A DNA stretch of 26,381 nt from CAIVAT01 sp037128705 (GCA_037128705.1 JBAXVX010000037.1:1-26381), one strand, 5' to 3'; numbered from the stretch's first letter, positions 8,776 through 17,150 are shown. Translations and numbers: made by a program. Notes: generated from the sequence alone by a model not told the origin.

Positions 8776-9573
8776 ATGAAAAAACTATCCTTTTTGCTCA
8801 TTTTATCAGGACTGTTCCTGATGGTTCCGGGTTGTAAGAAGACTGATTCAGCCGACCCGGTTGTAAATGACCCGTATGCGATGTTCAAGTATACCAAAAA
8901 AGCGAACGGGATCGTTTCATTTACCAATACCTCCACAGATGCAACATCCTATCTCTGGGATTTTGGAGATGGACAGACCTCCACCACGGCTGCGGAGACT
9001 TTCGAACATCAATATCCTCAGAACGGAACCTATAAAGCAACCCTTACTGCATACGGGAATGGGAAATCAACCGGAGCCTATGCCGATTTGAACATTACCA
9101 CTGCAGCGATAAAACAATACAAAGGTGCGAATATAACGCTTCGTTGGGCCGTTCATGTAAAGCATTACGATAAAAACGGAAATCTGCTTGCAAGTAACGA
9201 TGAAAACGGTAATTATGAAACGGGGAGTGTTACCTGCACACAAAACGGAAATATATTGACAGGTTCCCTTAAAGCGCCTTCTTCCGGTTCCATAACGGTT
9301 ACAATAAACCCCAATAATACCGCGTCATTCACCTTTACCAATTGTACAGGAAATTATTGGGCAGGAGGCCTGACAATTAATTGTTCCATTAAGGATGTAC
9401 CATTTCACGTAAGTAAGCCGGAATTTGGTTTTGATTCCTGGTTTACACCCGACACCTATCCTTATGTGCAATCATTTAGTGAGGTTTATTCATCAGAGAG
9501 CGACAGTTATACCTTTGAACTGTTTCAGGATTCCGAGCTTGACGGAGGATCCACGGTCGATTTGTTATACTAA
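8776..9573 (+). CDS. PKD-domain lipoprotein
   Basis: A 265-residue predicted lipoprotein. The hydrophobic N-terminus ends in VPGC, with Cys20 followed by KKTDSAD, a standard Bacteroidota lipoprotein start. Residues about 36-112 form a clear PKD domain: VSFTNTSTDATSYLWDFGDG (the WDFGDG core) and then HQYPQNGTYKATLTA. The remaining 150 residues are strand- and Thr/Asn-rich, with no recognised domain and no T9SS signal. PKD domains are beta-sandwiches that mediate protein or carbohydrate binding at the cell surface. The gene has its own predicted promoter with an overlapping palindrome, so it is likely regulated separately. It converges on the next gene with only five bases between the two stop codons, leaving no room for a terminator between them. 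Confidence 0.88.
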   Translation: MKKLSFLLILSGLFLMVPGCKKTDSADPVVNDPYAMFKYTKKANGIVSFTNTSTDATSYLWDFGDGQTSTTAAETFEHQYPQNGTYKATLTAYGNGKSTGAYADLNITTAAIKQYKGANITLRWAVHVKHYDKNGNLLASNDENGNYETGSVTCTQNGNILTGSLKAPSSGSITVTINPNNTASFTFTNCTGNYWAGGLTINCSIKDVPFHVSKPEFGFDSWFTPDTYPYVQSFSEVYSSESDSYTFELFQDSELDGGSTVDLLY

Positions 9574-9578
9574 ATGAA

Positions 9579-11834
9579 TTACCTGTTTACCATCACATTT
9601 CTCACCACCTTGTTGTCGGCATTGCGCAAAATGATCGTATAGACCCCGACCGGGAAAGCGCGCAGATCGACCGGCTCAACCCTGTTCCTGCTTAAGGTTA
9701 TTGTCTTTGCGCCGTAAATCCGCATACCAAGCGTGTTATAAATTTCGAGTTTGTACGACAACTCCTGGTCACCGGGAAGGGAGATGTTGAAAAGCCCGTC
9801 GTTGGGAACAGGATAGATCTCAATGGCTGGTGAATTTTTATCGTTCACCCCTACCCCTCCTGTCAAAAATGTGAGATCGGCTCCGTGTGATGATCCGGCT
9901 GCGCTGGTTGCCCTGATCCGGTAATGATACAGGGTATTGGGCGTGAGACCCGAGAGCGCTGCAGAAACCGATGTGGTTGAATTACCTGTAACCGTGGGAG
10001 GATTTCCGGGCACGGTATTGCCGTAGAAAACAGAGATGCCATAGTCAAAGATCACATCAGCGGAAAAGTTATTTGGATTGACCGTGCCATTGATGATGGC
10101 CGTACTGGAGGTGAAATCTGATGCAGGTAATGTCACAACGGTAGGCGCCACAGCACTCTGGTTGGTGAGTGTGATGAGAATGGACCCCGAAACCGTGGTG
10201 TCCTGCACGGATGTGGCAACCCCATAAACAGTCCCGTTGGATATTCCGGTCACAAGCCCGTTGGCATCGATGGTTGCGCCCCCTGTTCCCGGGAGGATGC
10301 TCCACGTAACGGCCTGATTGGCTGTTGAAGGATAGACTGTGGCCACAAGCTGCAGCGTTCCCTGGTCTGTGGTTATCTGGGCAGGAACACCTCCCTGGGT
10401 GGCAACTTCAATGCCCGTGAGCCCGCCAATTGAAACGCCCTGGGCATATCCCTTGTAATCAGCACCCCTCTTCTCTGTCCATGTGCCGGCGCACTTGTTC
10501 GGACCTACCGGGGTAAACCCGTAACGCATTTTACCGTTTCCGCCCGTCGCGGTGGTTGAACTTATCTCTACCTGGTTGCCCGGCCACACGAAATTCCCGG
10601 CTTCATCAAGCCTGGTGGCATAAATTTTATAATTGGAGGTATAGTACATGAACATGGGTGCGTCATTCATCAGGGCAAGAGCCCCTGCCTGTGTGTACAT
10701 GTTGCTTCCGATCGGATAAACCACTTTGGCTGTGTTGGTAAACTGCCTGGCACCGGTTGTTTTCAGGAATTTCTGAATGTAGATCCCATATACGGTCTGA
10801 TTCGGGTCACTGAAGGTACATACCGACCAAACATAGTTTGAACCAGGTGTAATATTGATGCTTGTGGTCATCTGGTAATTGTTGTTTGCACCGGTGGAGG
10901 TATTGAAATTCGACCCATTCATCCCCCAGGGTACGGTTCCGTCGGGGTTGATCCTCTGTAGGTAGGAGTTAAACCGGTTGCCGGTGGAGCTGTAATAGCC
11001 ATAGTATGTGGTGTCGCCCTCCGCTGCAAGGGAATAATATCGGTAGGCAGCGGTGGTTTCGTTACAGATCTGCACGGGCGCATACAGCGCGGTTCCCGTA
11101 TTATCGAAAGCCTGGGCATAAAGGGATGTGTATATCCCGGATGTCATCTTCTGGAAAACGATGGAGAATTTTCCACCTGAAATTCCTATGAGCTGCCCGC
11201 GGGTGGTCTTGGTTGAACCAACCAGGACCGAAATCGGGGTTGTCCATGCCGGCGTTCCGGCGGTTGTGATCTTCTGAAGCTTAAGGGTGTTGCTGTTGGT
11301 CTCATTCCAGGCAATAATGCATTCCCCGGTGCTTAAACTGGCCGGATAGGGTGCAAGACCACCGCCCAGTACGATGCCATCGGCACCCCACATCATGGCG
11401 CCGGTTTGTGAGACTTTATAGGCGATGGCCTGCATGTTTCCTGCCTGCCGTTCGTCCTGCATCCCAATGATCAGGTTGTTTGAGCCGTCAATACAGACGT
11501 TGAACACATAGGTGGCCGAACCTGAAGTATGACTGTCGACAAGCATGCCATCATTTCCCAGGAGTTTATAGCCATCGGCATCGATCAGCTGGGCCATCAT
11601 GTTATAATTGCCTCCAACCTGGGCATAAAAAGCAATCCAGGTTTTGCCATCGGTTGTGGCGACCTGCTGCATATCTGCAACGGCAAGACTGGAAATCTCG
11701 ATGTTAACAGCGGTGTTGGGGTTCCATTGGGCATGAATCGTTCCGGGCAGGAAGCTGAGAACAAAGCAGAGGACCATGGTTGAAAAGAGGCCGGAAATGA
11801 CCGGGCTTACTCGTTTTGGTAAATTTGTTTTCAT
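9579..11834 (-). CDS. T9SS-secreted protein with Big2-like and fibronectin III-like domains
   Basis: A 751-residue exported protein. Residues 1-36 are a long signal peptide ending TIHAQ. Residues about 40-470 carry repeats with alternating strands and W/Y residues, probably a propeller-like fold, with no named family. Residues about 475-560 form a bacterial Ig-like (Big2) domain (QLVATVYPSTANQAVTWSI, then ATIDANGLVTGISNGT). Residues about 560-655 resemble fibronectin type III (strand ATVNPNN-like, then LSGLTPNTLYHYRIRATSAAG). Residues about 663-751 are a T9SS type A sorting domain beginning IYPVPNDGLFNI and ending VVRNVMVNR. No TAnnTTTG element is found in the 86-base gap upstream, so the gene is probably expressed with the metallophosphoesterase gene before it. 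The product should be on the cell surface; a binding or structural role is inferred. Confidence 0.88.
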   Translation of the reverse strand: MKTNLPKRVSPVISGLFSTMVLCFVLSFLPGTIHAQWNPNTAVNIEISSLAVADMQQVATTDGKTWIAFYAQVGGNYNMMAQLIDADGYKLLGNDGMLVDSHTSGSATYVFNVCIDGSNNLIIGMQDERQAGNMQAIAYKVSQTGAMMWGADGIVLGGGLAPYPASLSTGECIIAWNETNSNTLKLQKITTAGTPAWTTPISVLVGSTKTTRGQLIGISGGKFSIVFQKMTSGIYTSLYAQAFDNTGTALYAPVQICNETTAAYRYYSLAAEGDTTYYGYYSSTGNRFNSYLQRINPDGTVPWGMNGSNFNTSTGANNNYQMTTSINITPGSNYVWSVCTFSDPNQTVYGIYIQKFLKTTGARQFTNTAKVVYPIGSNMYTQAGALALMNDAPMFMYYTSNYKIYATRLDEAGNFVWPGNQVEISSTTATGGNGKMRYGFTPVGPNKCAGTWTEKRGADYKGYAQGVSIGGLTGIEVATQGGVPAQITTDQGTLQLVATVYPSTANQAVTWSILPGTGGATIDANGLVTGISNGTVYGVATSVQDTTVSGSILITLTNQSAVAPTVVTLPASDFTSSTAIINGTVNPNNFSADVIFDYGISVFYGNTVPGNPPTVTGNSTTSVSAALSGLTPNTLYHYRIRATSAAGSSHGADLTFLTGGVGVNDKNSPAIEIYPVPNDGLFNISLPGDQELSYKLEIYNTLGMRIYGAKTITLSRNRVEPVDLRAFPVGVYTIILRNADNKVVRNVMVNR

Positions 11835-11920
11835 GACAGATTTTGTTTTTAAAAGAACATATTCAATACTGTTTAACCTGACTTGGGGGGTGGAAATTCC
11901 CTTCTGTGTTATGGCTAAGT

Positions 11921-13012
11921 CTACTTGTTAATTATAAAGGTATCGAACACGGTGTAGGCTCCCGTGTTACCCTTGTAACTGTTAACTGTCACTGTGCCGC
12001 CGGAGATGTCGACCACGGTGAAGTAATAGGTCAACGGATCATTGTGCACATTCCAGGCGGTTTTGACATCGGGAGGGATGGTCCCGGTGTCAGGGCCGGC
12101 GCCGCAGGCGCCATTGAGAAGCTGGACCACATTGTTCTGCCAGGCGGGAGTCGGCGGTGTGGTTTGTGGAGTCGGAGGAATGCTGGTGTCAACGGTCTTA
12201 CGGGAAAAAAGATGCGAATGCCCGCAGGCGTAAAAGTCGAACTTGTTGACGTCGAGGAAAGACCAGAGCGCGGTATAGGACTTATTTGCCGCGGATGGCT
12301 CTTCCGGGTCGTTGGAGACATAGTAATAGGGTGCATGAATGAAAAGGAATTTGTGTGTCGCCTTGGTTTGGGCCACCTGGGCTTTCAGCCACGACATCTG
12401 GGCGGAATCGATGTTGCCACCCAGGGTCGAATCTTTGTAGTCGTGGGTCAGGTAGTAGGCATCCAGTACGGCAAAAAAGGAGTTGCCGCCCGGGGAGGTG
12501 ATGGAATAGGTCAGGTGCTCATAGCCGGCAGGCCCGTTGGTGGGGTTCTCCGAAAATATGCGCTGGTACTCCTGCTGGTTCCCGAGTATAAAACCTGAAT
12601 CAGAGTGCTGGTAATACAGTTCATGGTTGCCGACGGCCGTGTACAAAGCTATTCCGTTGCCGGTAAGGGGTGCGAACAGATCTTTCCATGCCTGGAAGGT
12701 ATAGGATGGATGGATGTAGCCCCTGTACGACATGTCGCCGCCGAAAATCACAAAGGAGGGCTTGGGCGACAACGCGCCGATCTGGCTGATGATGGCGTTT
12801 AGCACCGGGGTGTTCACCGGACCCTTCAGTTCGTCCCCGCGGCTGTCGGCCATAAAGACGAAACGAAGCGTTTCACCCGTTGCCGCCGGGTCATCCGACT
12901 TGCTTTTGCAGCCGCCGGTCAGCATCGCCACAATAAAAACCAGCAACGTCACAGCGACGATGTTGAAATGGCTTTTCACTTTGAAGTACATGATCCTTAG
13001 GGTATCTGACAT
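11921..13012 (-). CDS. Calcineurin-like metallophosphoesterase lipoprotein
   Basis: A 363-residue predicted lipoprotein with lipobox LTGGC (Cys35). The metallophosphoesterase motifs appear in order: MADSRGD (Asp56; the family's usual D-x-H reads D-S-R here), FGGDMSYRG (Asp93), VGNHE (Asn129, His130), FIHAPYY (His226) and CGHSH (His265, His267). These would hold a binuclear metal centre hydrolysing phosphoesters in the periplasm or on the outer membrane; the substrate cannot be read from the sequence. The D-x-R variant of motif I means one metal ligand may differ. The start at 13012 is preferred over Met8 because AAAGGAGA, a good Shine-Dalgarno-like site, lies just upstream, which is unusual in this window. 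The 86-base gap to the T9SS gene downstream on the same strand suggests an operon. A long + strand frame over its 3' half is a shadow. Confidence 0.9.
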   Translation of the reverse strand: MSDTLRIMYFKVKSHFNIVAVTLLVFIVAMLTGGCKSKSDDPAATGETLRFVFMADSRGDELKGPVNTPVLNAIISQIGALSPKPSFVIFGGDMSYRGYIHPSYTFQAWKDLFAPLTGNGIALYTAVGNHELYYQHSDSGFILGNQQEYQRIFSENPTNGPAGYEHLTYSITSPGGNSFFAVLDAYYLTHDYKDSTLGGNIDSAQMSWLKAQVAQTKATHKFLFIHAPYYYVSNDPEEPSAANKSYTALWSFLDVNKFDFYACGHSHLFSRKTVDTSIPPTPQTTPPTPAWQNNVVQLLNGACGAGPDTGTIPPDVKTAWNVHNDPLTYYFTVVDISGGTVTVNSYKGNTGAYTVFDTFIINK

Positions 13013-13104
13013 GGCTTTTCTCCTTTATTCAGTTAGAAACATCCCTCTCTTTGTTTGAATTCGCTAATATACTAATGCTTTAGGGGATTAGCAAACTTTT
13101 CTTG

Positions 13105-13139
13105 TTTGTTTTATTGGGATGATGATTGACGTATATTTG
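13105..13139 (+). promoter_or_regulatory. Predicted promoter that sets the DUF4249 gene start
   Basis: TATATTTG at 13132-13139 fits TAnnTTTG exactly, with TTTG at 13105-13108 (spacing 23). Transcription should begin near 13146, so the first in-frame ATG (13143) would not be transcribed. This supports the ATG at 13161. Confidence 0.55.
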
Positions 13140-13160
13140 TAAATGCGTACACCGCCTGAA

Positions 13161-14300
13161 ATGAAAAATATATTGTTCCTGCTCAGTTTGTTCCTGCTGT
13201 TCTCCTGCATCAAGGCCTATGATCCTGAAATTGATGAAGCATCAGGGAATAAATATGTTGTTTCAGGACGGATCGTCAATGCGGAAGGCTGGCAGGAGGT
13301 CGAAGTTTCCCTCTCCTCCCCGTTTCAGTCTCCGGATTATATAACGGTCTCGGGTTGCCAGGTGACGGTCACCGATCAAAAAGGCCATGTTTTTACGATG
13401 GAAGAGTACAGTCCGGGTCATTACCTTACCTGGATGGGCGATGAATATGTTGTACCCGGCAATGCATACAGGGTCAGGGTGCTGACACCCGACAACCAGG
13501 AGCTGGTATCGGGGTTCGATCAGATGCCCAAAGGCCCTTCGCTGGATTCGGTCTATTATTCGGTGAATGAGGTGCCGGCACCAAACTCCCAAACACCCCG
13601 GAAGATTATGCAATTTTATGTGGATCTCAATGCAGTTGGCGACGACAGTCACTTTTATAAATGGGAGATTGAAGAAACCTGGGAGTACCATTCGGCCCAT
13701 GCCGCCGAATTTTACTATGATGGTATTATTCACCAGATCGCACCCCCCGACTCCTCCAACATGATCTGCTGGGCTACAGGTCCGGTAAAGAATGTATTTA
13801 CCCTGTCGACGAAGGGCCTTTCTCAAAATGGCTACACTCAATTTCCTTTACACAATGTGGACGAACACAGCTCCCGTTTGACGGTCCTTTACAGCATGCT
13901 GGTGAGTCAGCTTGCCCTGAGCGAGGAGGCTTACAATTACTGGGAGCAGATGCGCATCAACAGCAATGAACAGGGTGGGCTTTATGAAAAACAGCCCCTG
14001 GCCATCAAAGGGAACCTGGTCAACCTGACGAATCCTGAAAATGTGGTGCTGGGATATTTTTTTGCAGCCTCGGTGTCGTCCGGGAGATATTTTTACCATG
14101 ATGTGGAAGGAATGAGTAAGGGTTTTAACGCCTGCTACGAAGAAGACCTGCCGGTGTTTGGCTTCAGATCATTTTTCCCCTGGGAATATCCTGTGTGGTT
14201 TTATTACAATGCCGGGATGATAAAAATACTGTACACGGGATGTGTCGACTGCCGTCAATTGGGCGGCACGAAAACAAAGCCCGATTTTTGGCCCAATTGA
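13161..14300 (+). CDS. DUF4249 family outer-membrane lipoprotein
   Basis: A 379-residue lipoprotein from the chosen start. The frame is open from an ATG at 13143, but the promoter box overlaps that codon and the shorter form gives a textbook lipoprotein signal with FSC at residue 16. The sequence matches the DUF4249 pattern: an early strand VSGRIVNAEGWQEVEVSLS, then QVTVTDQKGHVFTM, PGHYLTW and GNAYRVRVLTPDNQELVSG. DUF4249 proteins usually stand beside a TonB-dependent receptor with a CarboxypepD_reg domain and may act as its surface partner. No receptor is found here; the next genes are an FGE-like protein and a CarboxypepD_reg-like protein. The stop codon is one base from the next ATG, indicating translational coupling. 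The molecular function of the family is unknown. Confidence 0.85.
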   Translation: MKNILFLLSLFLLFSCIKAYDPEIDEASGNKYVVSGRIVNAEGWQEVEVSLSSPFQSPDYITVSGCQVTVTDQKGHVFTMEEYSPGHYLTWMGDEYVVPGNAYRVRVLTPDNQELVSGFDQMPKGPSLDSVYYSVNEVPAPNSQTPRKIMQFYVDLNAVGDDSHFYKWEIEETWEYHSAHAAEFYYDGIIHQIAPPDSSNMICWATGPVKNVFTLSTKGLSQNGYTQFPLHNVDEHSSRLTVLYSMLVSQLALSEEAYNYWEQMRINSNEQGGLYEKQPLAIKGNLVNLTNPENVVLGYFFAASVSSGRYFYHDVEGMSKGFNACYEEDLPVFGFRSFFPWEYPVWFYYNAGMIKILYTGCVDCRQLGGTKTKPDFWPN

Positions 14301-14301
14301 T

Positions 14302-15180
14302 ATGATTTGTAGGAAAATGGGATATCTGAAAAACAGGCCGATCATGCCCGGAGTTCTGAAACATGCCGGAATAACCTGCATCTTTTTCTTCTGCGTACAT
14401 TTCATTTCTGCGCAGGGGACGAGTCCCGACATGGTGTTTGTTCACGGTGGAAAATTCAAAATGGGCTCCCTGTTTGGCGGTTCGGATGAGCAGCCGGTCC
14501 ACCAGGTCGTGCTGGATGATTTCTACATGGGCCGGTTTGAAGTTACCCAGCGCCAATGGCGGCTGATCATGGACCGGGATACCAACAAATTTTATTTTGG
14601 AAGGTGCGACAGCTGTCCTGCTGAACGTATCAGCTGGAACGATGTTCAGGAGTATATCAGGAATCTGAATGAGAAAACGGGGATGAACTTCAGGCTCCCT
14701 ACCGAGGCGGAATGGGAGTTTGCTGCAAGGGGAGGCCTGCTTTCGAAGGGATATAAATACAGCGGAAGCAACACCGATACCGCAGTGGCCTGGAAAGTAG
14801 GAAATTCGGATTCGAGAACCCATCCTGTGGGCGGGAAAAAACCGAATGAACTTGGAATATACGACATGACAGGCAACGTATTTGAGTGGTGTGCCGACTG
14901 GTACGCTCCAGCATGGTACGGGGTTTCGCCTTCAGGGAATCCGGTTGGCCCACCCGAAGGAGTTTTTCGGATAATCCGCGGAGGAAGCTGGTTTCATGAT
15001 TATTCAGGCCTCGCTTCGTCCGACCGTGAAAGCGCAAATCCCTCATTCAGATATGGCTATGTGGGATTCAGGTTATGCAGGTCGGCCGCAAACAGCAAAC
15101 CGCCCGCGGTAAAACCTGAAAAGCCCGATTCGGCTGATGCCAAAAGAAAAGCATTCTATAAAAAATTTATCGGTTTTTAA
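14302..15180 (+). CDS. FGE/SUMF1-fold exported protein lacking the catalytic cysteines
   Basis: About 292 residues from the chosen start. The frame is open from 14242, but ATG 14302 follows the previous stop by one base; 14317 and 14344 are alternatives, and 14344 gives the tidiest signal peptide. A hydrophobic segment ending FISAQ predicts export. The FGE-sulfatase/SUMF1 fold is clear: FVHGGKFKMGS, YMGRFEVTQRQW, the CDSC-P-AERISWNDVQEYI segment (Cys102, Cys105), RLPTEAEWEFAARGG, TGNVFEWCADWY, RIIRGGSW and VGFRLC. True formylglycine-generating enzymes carry the copper-binding cysteine pair after GGS-W. Here residues 230-244 (WFHDYSGLASSDRES) contain no cysteine. It is therefore unlikely to activate sulfatases and is better viewed as a binding or structural homologue, like the gliding/T9SS proteins GldJ and GldK, although it is shorter than those. 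Confidence 0.85.
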   Translation: MICRKMGYLKNRPIMPGVLKHAGITCIFFFCVHFISAQGTSPDMVFVHGGKFKMGSLFGGSDEQPVHQVVLDDFYMGRFEVTQRQWRLIMDRDTNKFYFGRCDSCPAERISWNDVQEYIRNLNEKTGMNFRLPTEAEWEFAARGGLLSKGYKYSGSNTDTAVAWKVGNSDSRTHPVGGKKPNELGIYDMTGNVFEWCADWYAPAWYGVSPSGNPVGPPEGVFRIIRGGSWFHDYSGLASSDRESANPSFRYGYVGFRLCRSAANSKPPAVKPEKPDSADAKRKAFYKKFIGF

Positions 15181-15196
15181 CAGGAATGCCAGGCGA

Positions 15197-15228
15197 TTGA
15201 GTTTGCATTTGTTTTTTTGATAACTTTG
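15197..15228 (+). promoter_or_regulatory. Predicted promoter of the CarboxypepD_reg-like gene
   Basis: TTG at 15197-15199 and TAACTTTG at 15221-15228, an exact TAnnTTTG, are 21 bases apart. Transcription would start near 15235, so the longer reading frame beginning at 15217 cannot be the translated form. Confidence 0.55.
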
Positions 15229-15258
15229 ATTTTGGAGCGTTTCCGCAAACCGTTTGTC

Positions 15259-16575
15259 ATGAAGATCGGCACAACATGCATATTTCTGGTTTGTGTGGTT
15301 TTGCCCTTGATGTCATTCGGACAGCATCTGAAATTTCATGGGACCATCCTCAATGAAGAGACCGGGCTCCCGGTTGCAAACGTCAACCTGATGATCCGAA
15401 ACACAAAATCAGGTACTGCGACAAACATCCATGGAAAGTTTGAAATGGTCCTTTCGAAACTTCCGGTTTATATCGACATCACCTGCGTTGGGTATAAGCC
15501 GCTTGCCATTGAGGTCGGGGAGGTGATAAAGAAAGCGGTGGAAATTAGGATAAAGCCACAGGTCAGCCAGCTTGAAAGCGTGACAATCTCCGAGCTGAAG
15601 GCCACGGCTGTGTATAAGGATCCTGAATATTCGGTGCTTGATTATGAAATCATGGGCGACAATCTGCTGATCCTGGTATTCAGATACCAGCTGAAGCGCT
15701 CAGCCATGCTGTTGCTGAACACCGACGGAGACACGCTTGCACAGGTTTTATTGCCCGAGCTGCCCCCCGACAAACTGTATAAGGATGCGATTGGCAATGT
15801 TCATTATTTTTCAAAAAAAGGCAATGCGTTCCAGTGTCATTACGATCAGTCCCTGAATCACTTTTCTTTCCCCTATCAAACTACGGTGGATTCTGTTGAG
15901 CGCATGCTGGGCCCCTTTTCCTTTATGATGAAAAACCGCCTCTACTTCCAGGAAGATCTTTCCAACGGGTTCAGGACAAACATGGGCTATTATGATATAG
16001 ACCAGGGTAAAATGTACTTGCAGAAGGGGAAGCATAATAAAGCCGAAGGTGATTATTACCGGGATAAGTATTTCTTTATAGCTCCATCCAGGGCCGGCGA
16101 TACGGTTTACCGCGACTACGATGAACGTGCCTATGATTTCTTTTCCCGGACAAAGAACAAAACCATGATGGTCAAACTGCAAAACGACCGGATCGCAGTT
16201 TTTAATTTTGCCGGCGATGTCATTGAAATTTTCGATGCAGACTGGAATCCGGTAAAAGAGATCCCGATCTCATTTCACAAAGACCAGGAATATGCATTTG
16301 CTGCAGCGCTTGTAAATTCATTTTTCCCGGATGATTCCTGGCATTGGTGGAAACTGCACAAAGATGAGGCTTATGGAGATGTATATGCCAGTTTTAAAAG
16401 ACATGGGGAGGTGCGCCTGAGCAAAATAGACATCGAATTGGGCAGCCTGGCCAATGAATTTGTGATCCCGTTGCCCTTCCCTCAAAAAATCCGGATACAC
16501 CGCGGCCATGCCTATTTTCTCTACAAGGAGAGCGGACAGGACCCCAAATGGAAACTGTACAAAATGAAATTATAG
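15259..16575 (+). CDS. CarboxypepD_reg-like domain protein with probable propeller-like C-terminal part
   Basis: A 438-residue exported protein from the chosen start; the frame opens at 15217, but the promoter box overlaps that start. Residues 1-21 are a signal peptide ending SFGQ. Residues about 22-110 match the CarboxypepD_reg-like beta-sandwich of Bacteroidota: FHGTILNEETGLPVANVNLM, then GTATNIHGKFEM, VYIDITCVGYKP and LESVTIS. This domain normally begins TonB-dependent receptors. Here the plug and barrel are missing and are replaced by about 320 strand-rich residues with repeated ILVFRY- and IAVFNFAGDVIEIF-type blades, plausibly a propeller. With the preceding DUF4249 gene this looks like a surface assembly lacking its transporter. 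There is no T9SS sorting domain. The molecular role is not known. Confidence 0.82.
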   Translation: MKIGTTCIFLVCVVLPLMSFGQHLKFHGTILNEETGLPVANVNLMIRNTKSGTATNIHGKFEMVLSKLPVYIDITCVGYKPLAIEVGEVIKKAVEIRIKPQVSQLESVTISELKATAVYKDPEYSVLDYEIMGDNLLILVFRYQLKRSAMLLLNTDGDTLAQVLLPELPPDKLYKDAIGNVHYFSKKGNAFQCHYDQSLNHFSFPYQTTVDSVERMLGPFSFMMKNRLYFQEDLSNGFRTNMGYYDIDQGKMYLQKGKHNKAEGDYYRDKYFFIAPSRAGDTVYRDYDERAYDFFSRTKNKTMMVKLQNDRIAVFNFAGDVIEIFDADWNPVKEIPISFHKDQEYAFAAALVNSFFPDDSWHWWKLHKDEAYGDVYASFKRHGEVRLSKIDIELGSLANEFVIPLPFPQKIRIHRGHAYFLYKESGQDPKWKLYKMKL

Positions 16576-16613
16576 GAGATATAATACTCCCCAAATTTAG
16601 AACAGTAAGTTAA

Positions 16614-16854
16614 GGTGTACAAACAAACCTATTCGACAAGGTTCACAGGCAACCAAAAGAGGATGAAAAAGTTGCCAGGTTATACGAAGGCATTGGGCAG
16701 CTGAAGATTGAAAACGACTGGTTAAAAAAAAGCTTCTTTAGGTTTTACTCTTGAAGAAAAACGGTTCAGGATCAGCATGGATGGTAAGGGACGAGCCCTA
16801 GACAACATTTTTATTGAACGGTTGTGGCGAACAGTTAAACACGAATCAACGTAA
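16614..16854 (+). mobile_element. IS3-family transposase remnant, internally deleted
   Basis: Two fragments of an IS3-type element lie in adjacent frames. The first (16614-16754) translates to LFDKVHRQPKEDEKV, then LYEGIGQLKIENDWLKK, the leucine-rich C-terminal end of OrfA, followed by a run of eight A and a stop. A poly-A run at this place is where IS3 elements shift into orfB. The second (from about 16762) reads RISMDGKGRALDNIFIERLW, then RTVKHEST and TAA at 16852. This is the conserved C-terminal catalytic Glu region of the OrfB DDE integrase. Roughly 200 codons with the first two catalytic Asp residues are missing between them. No terminal inverted repeats were found. The remnant cannot transpose. 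Confidence 0.8.
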
Positions 16855-16863
16855 ACATTAATT

Positions 16864-17043
16864 TTGACAGAAAACAAAAATAGAAAATCAGGAAATGGTA
16901 TCGGAATTGGTGCTGCTCTTGGAGTGGCATTCGGAGCAGCCTATGGAATTTCTTCGGGTAATACTTCTTTGAGCATTGCAATGGGTTTAGCCATTGGTGT
17001 TGCTGTAGGAGCGATTTTTGACTTCGTAAAAGCCAGGAAATAG
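16864..17043 (+). CDS. Small glycine-zipper membrane protein (TTG start)
   Basis: A 59-residue protein with no in-frame ATG before its middle. TTG at 16864 is the first plausible start after the in-frame TAA (16852) that ends the transposase remnant. It starts TENKNRKSGNG and continues with GIGIGAALGVAFGAAYG and SIAMGLAIGVAVGAIFDF, two glycine-zipper transmembrane helices with small residues every four positions, and ends in basic KARK. Small glycine-zipper proteins of this form occur in many Bacteroidota; most are uncharacterised and some pack as oligomers in the membrane. The neighbouring insertion remnant sits in the same frame, so the native start may have been lost or replaced. The antisense frame (16941-17261) is a shadow of this low-complexity gene. 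Confidence 0.6.
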   Translation: MTENKNRKSGNGIGIGAALGVAFGAAYGISSGNTSLSIAMGLAIGVAVGAIFDFVKARK

Positions 17044-17150
17044 ATTATTGTCCTGTAGTTAAGAAAGACCAGGGGTAAGAAAAACAACGAACCGCTAACA
17101 CTGTATATGCGATAATGCTCCCTATCAGTCGCCCTACGCTTATACCATAT
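17044..17150. other. Intergenic stretch with possible hairpin
   Basis: This is the first part of a 355-base gene-free interval. From 17092 the sequence CCGCTAACACTGTATATGC is followed, about 30 bases on, by CTACGCTTATACCATA. The segments TGTATATGC and GCTTATACCA can pair imperfectly. This resembles, from memory and without certainty, hairpin-forming repeats found after small genes in Bacteroidota. The rest of the interval holds repeat copy 1 and the kinase promoter region, described separately. Confidence 0.3.

Noticed and set aside
11906..12598. A 230-codon + strand open frame
   Set aside because: It lies antisense to the metallophosphoesterase gene, which has all five family motifs in order; the + frame shows Val/Gly-rich, motif-free sequence typical of a shadow.
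13263..13841. A 192-codon - strand open frame
   Set aside because: It is antisense to the DUF4249 gene, whose family pattern is clear.
14164..14823. A 219-codon - strand open frame
   Set aside because: It covers the junction of two recognisable + strand genes on the opposite strand and has no protein features of its own.
14302..15180. Calling this gene an active sulfatase-maturing formylglycine-generating enzyme
   Set aside because: The catalytic cysteine pair is absent and no sulfatase gene is nearby.
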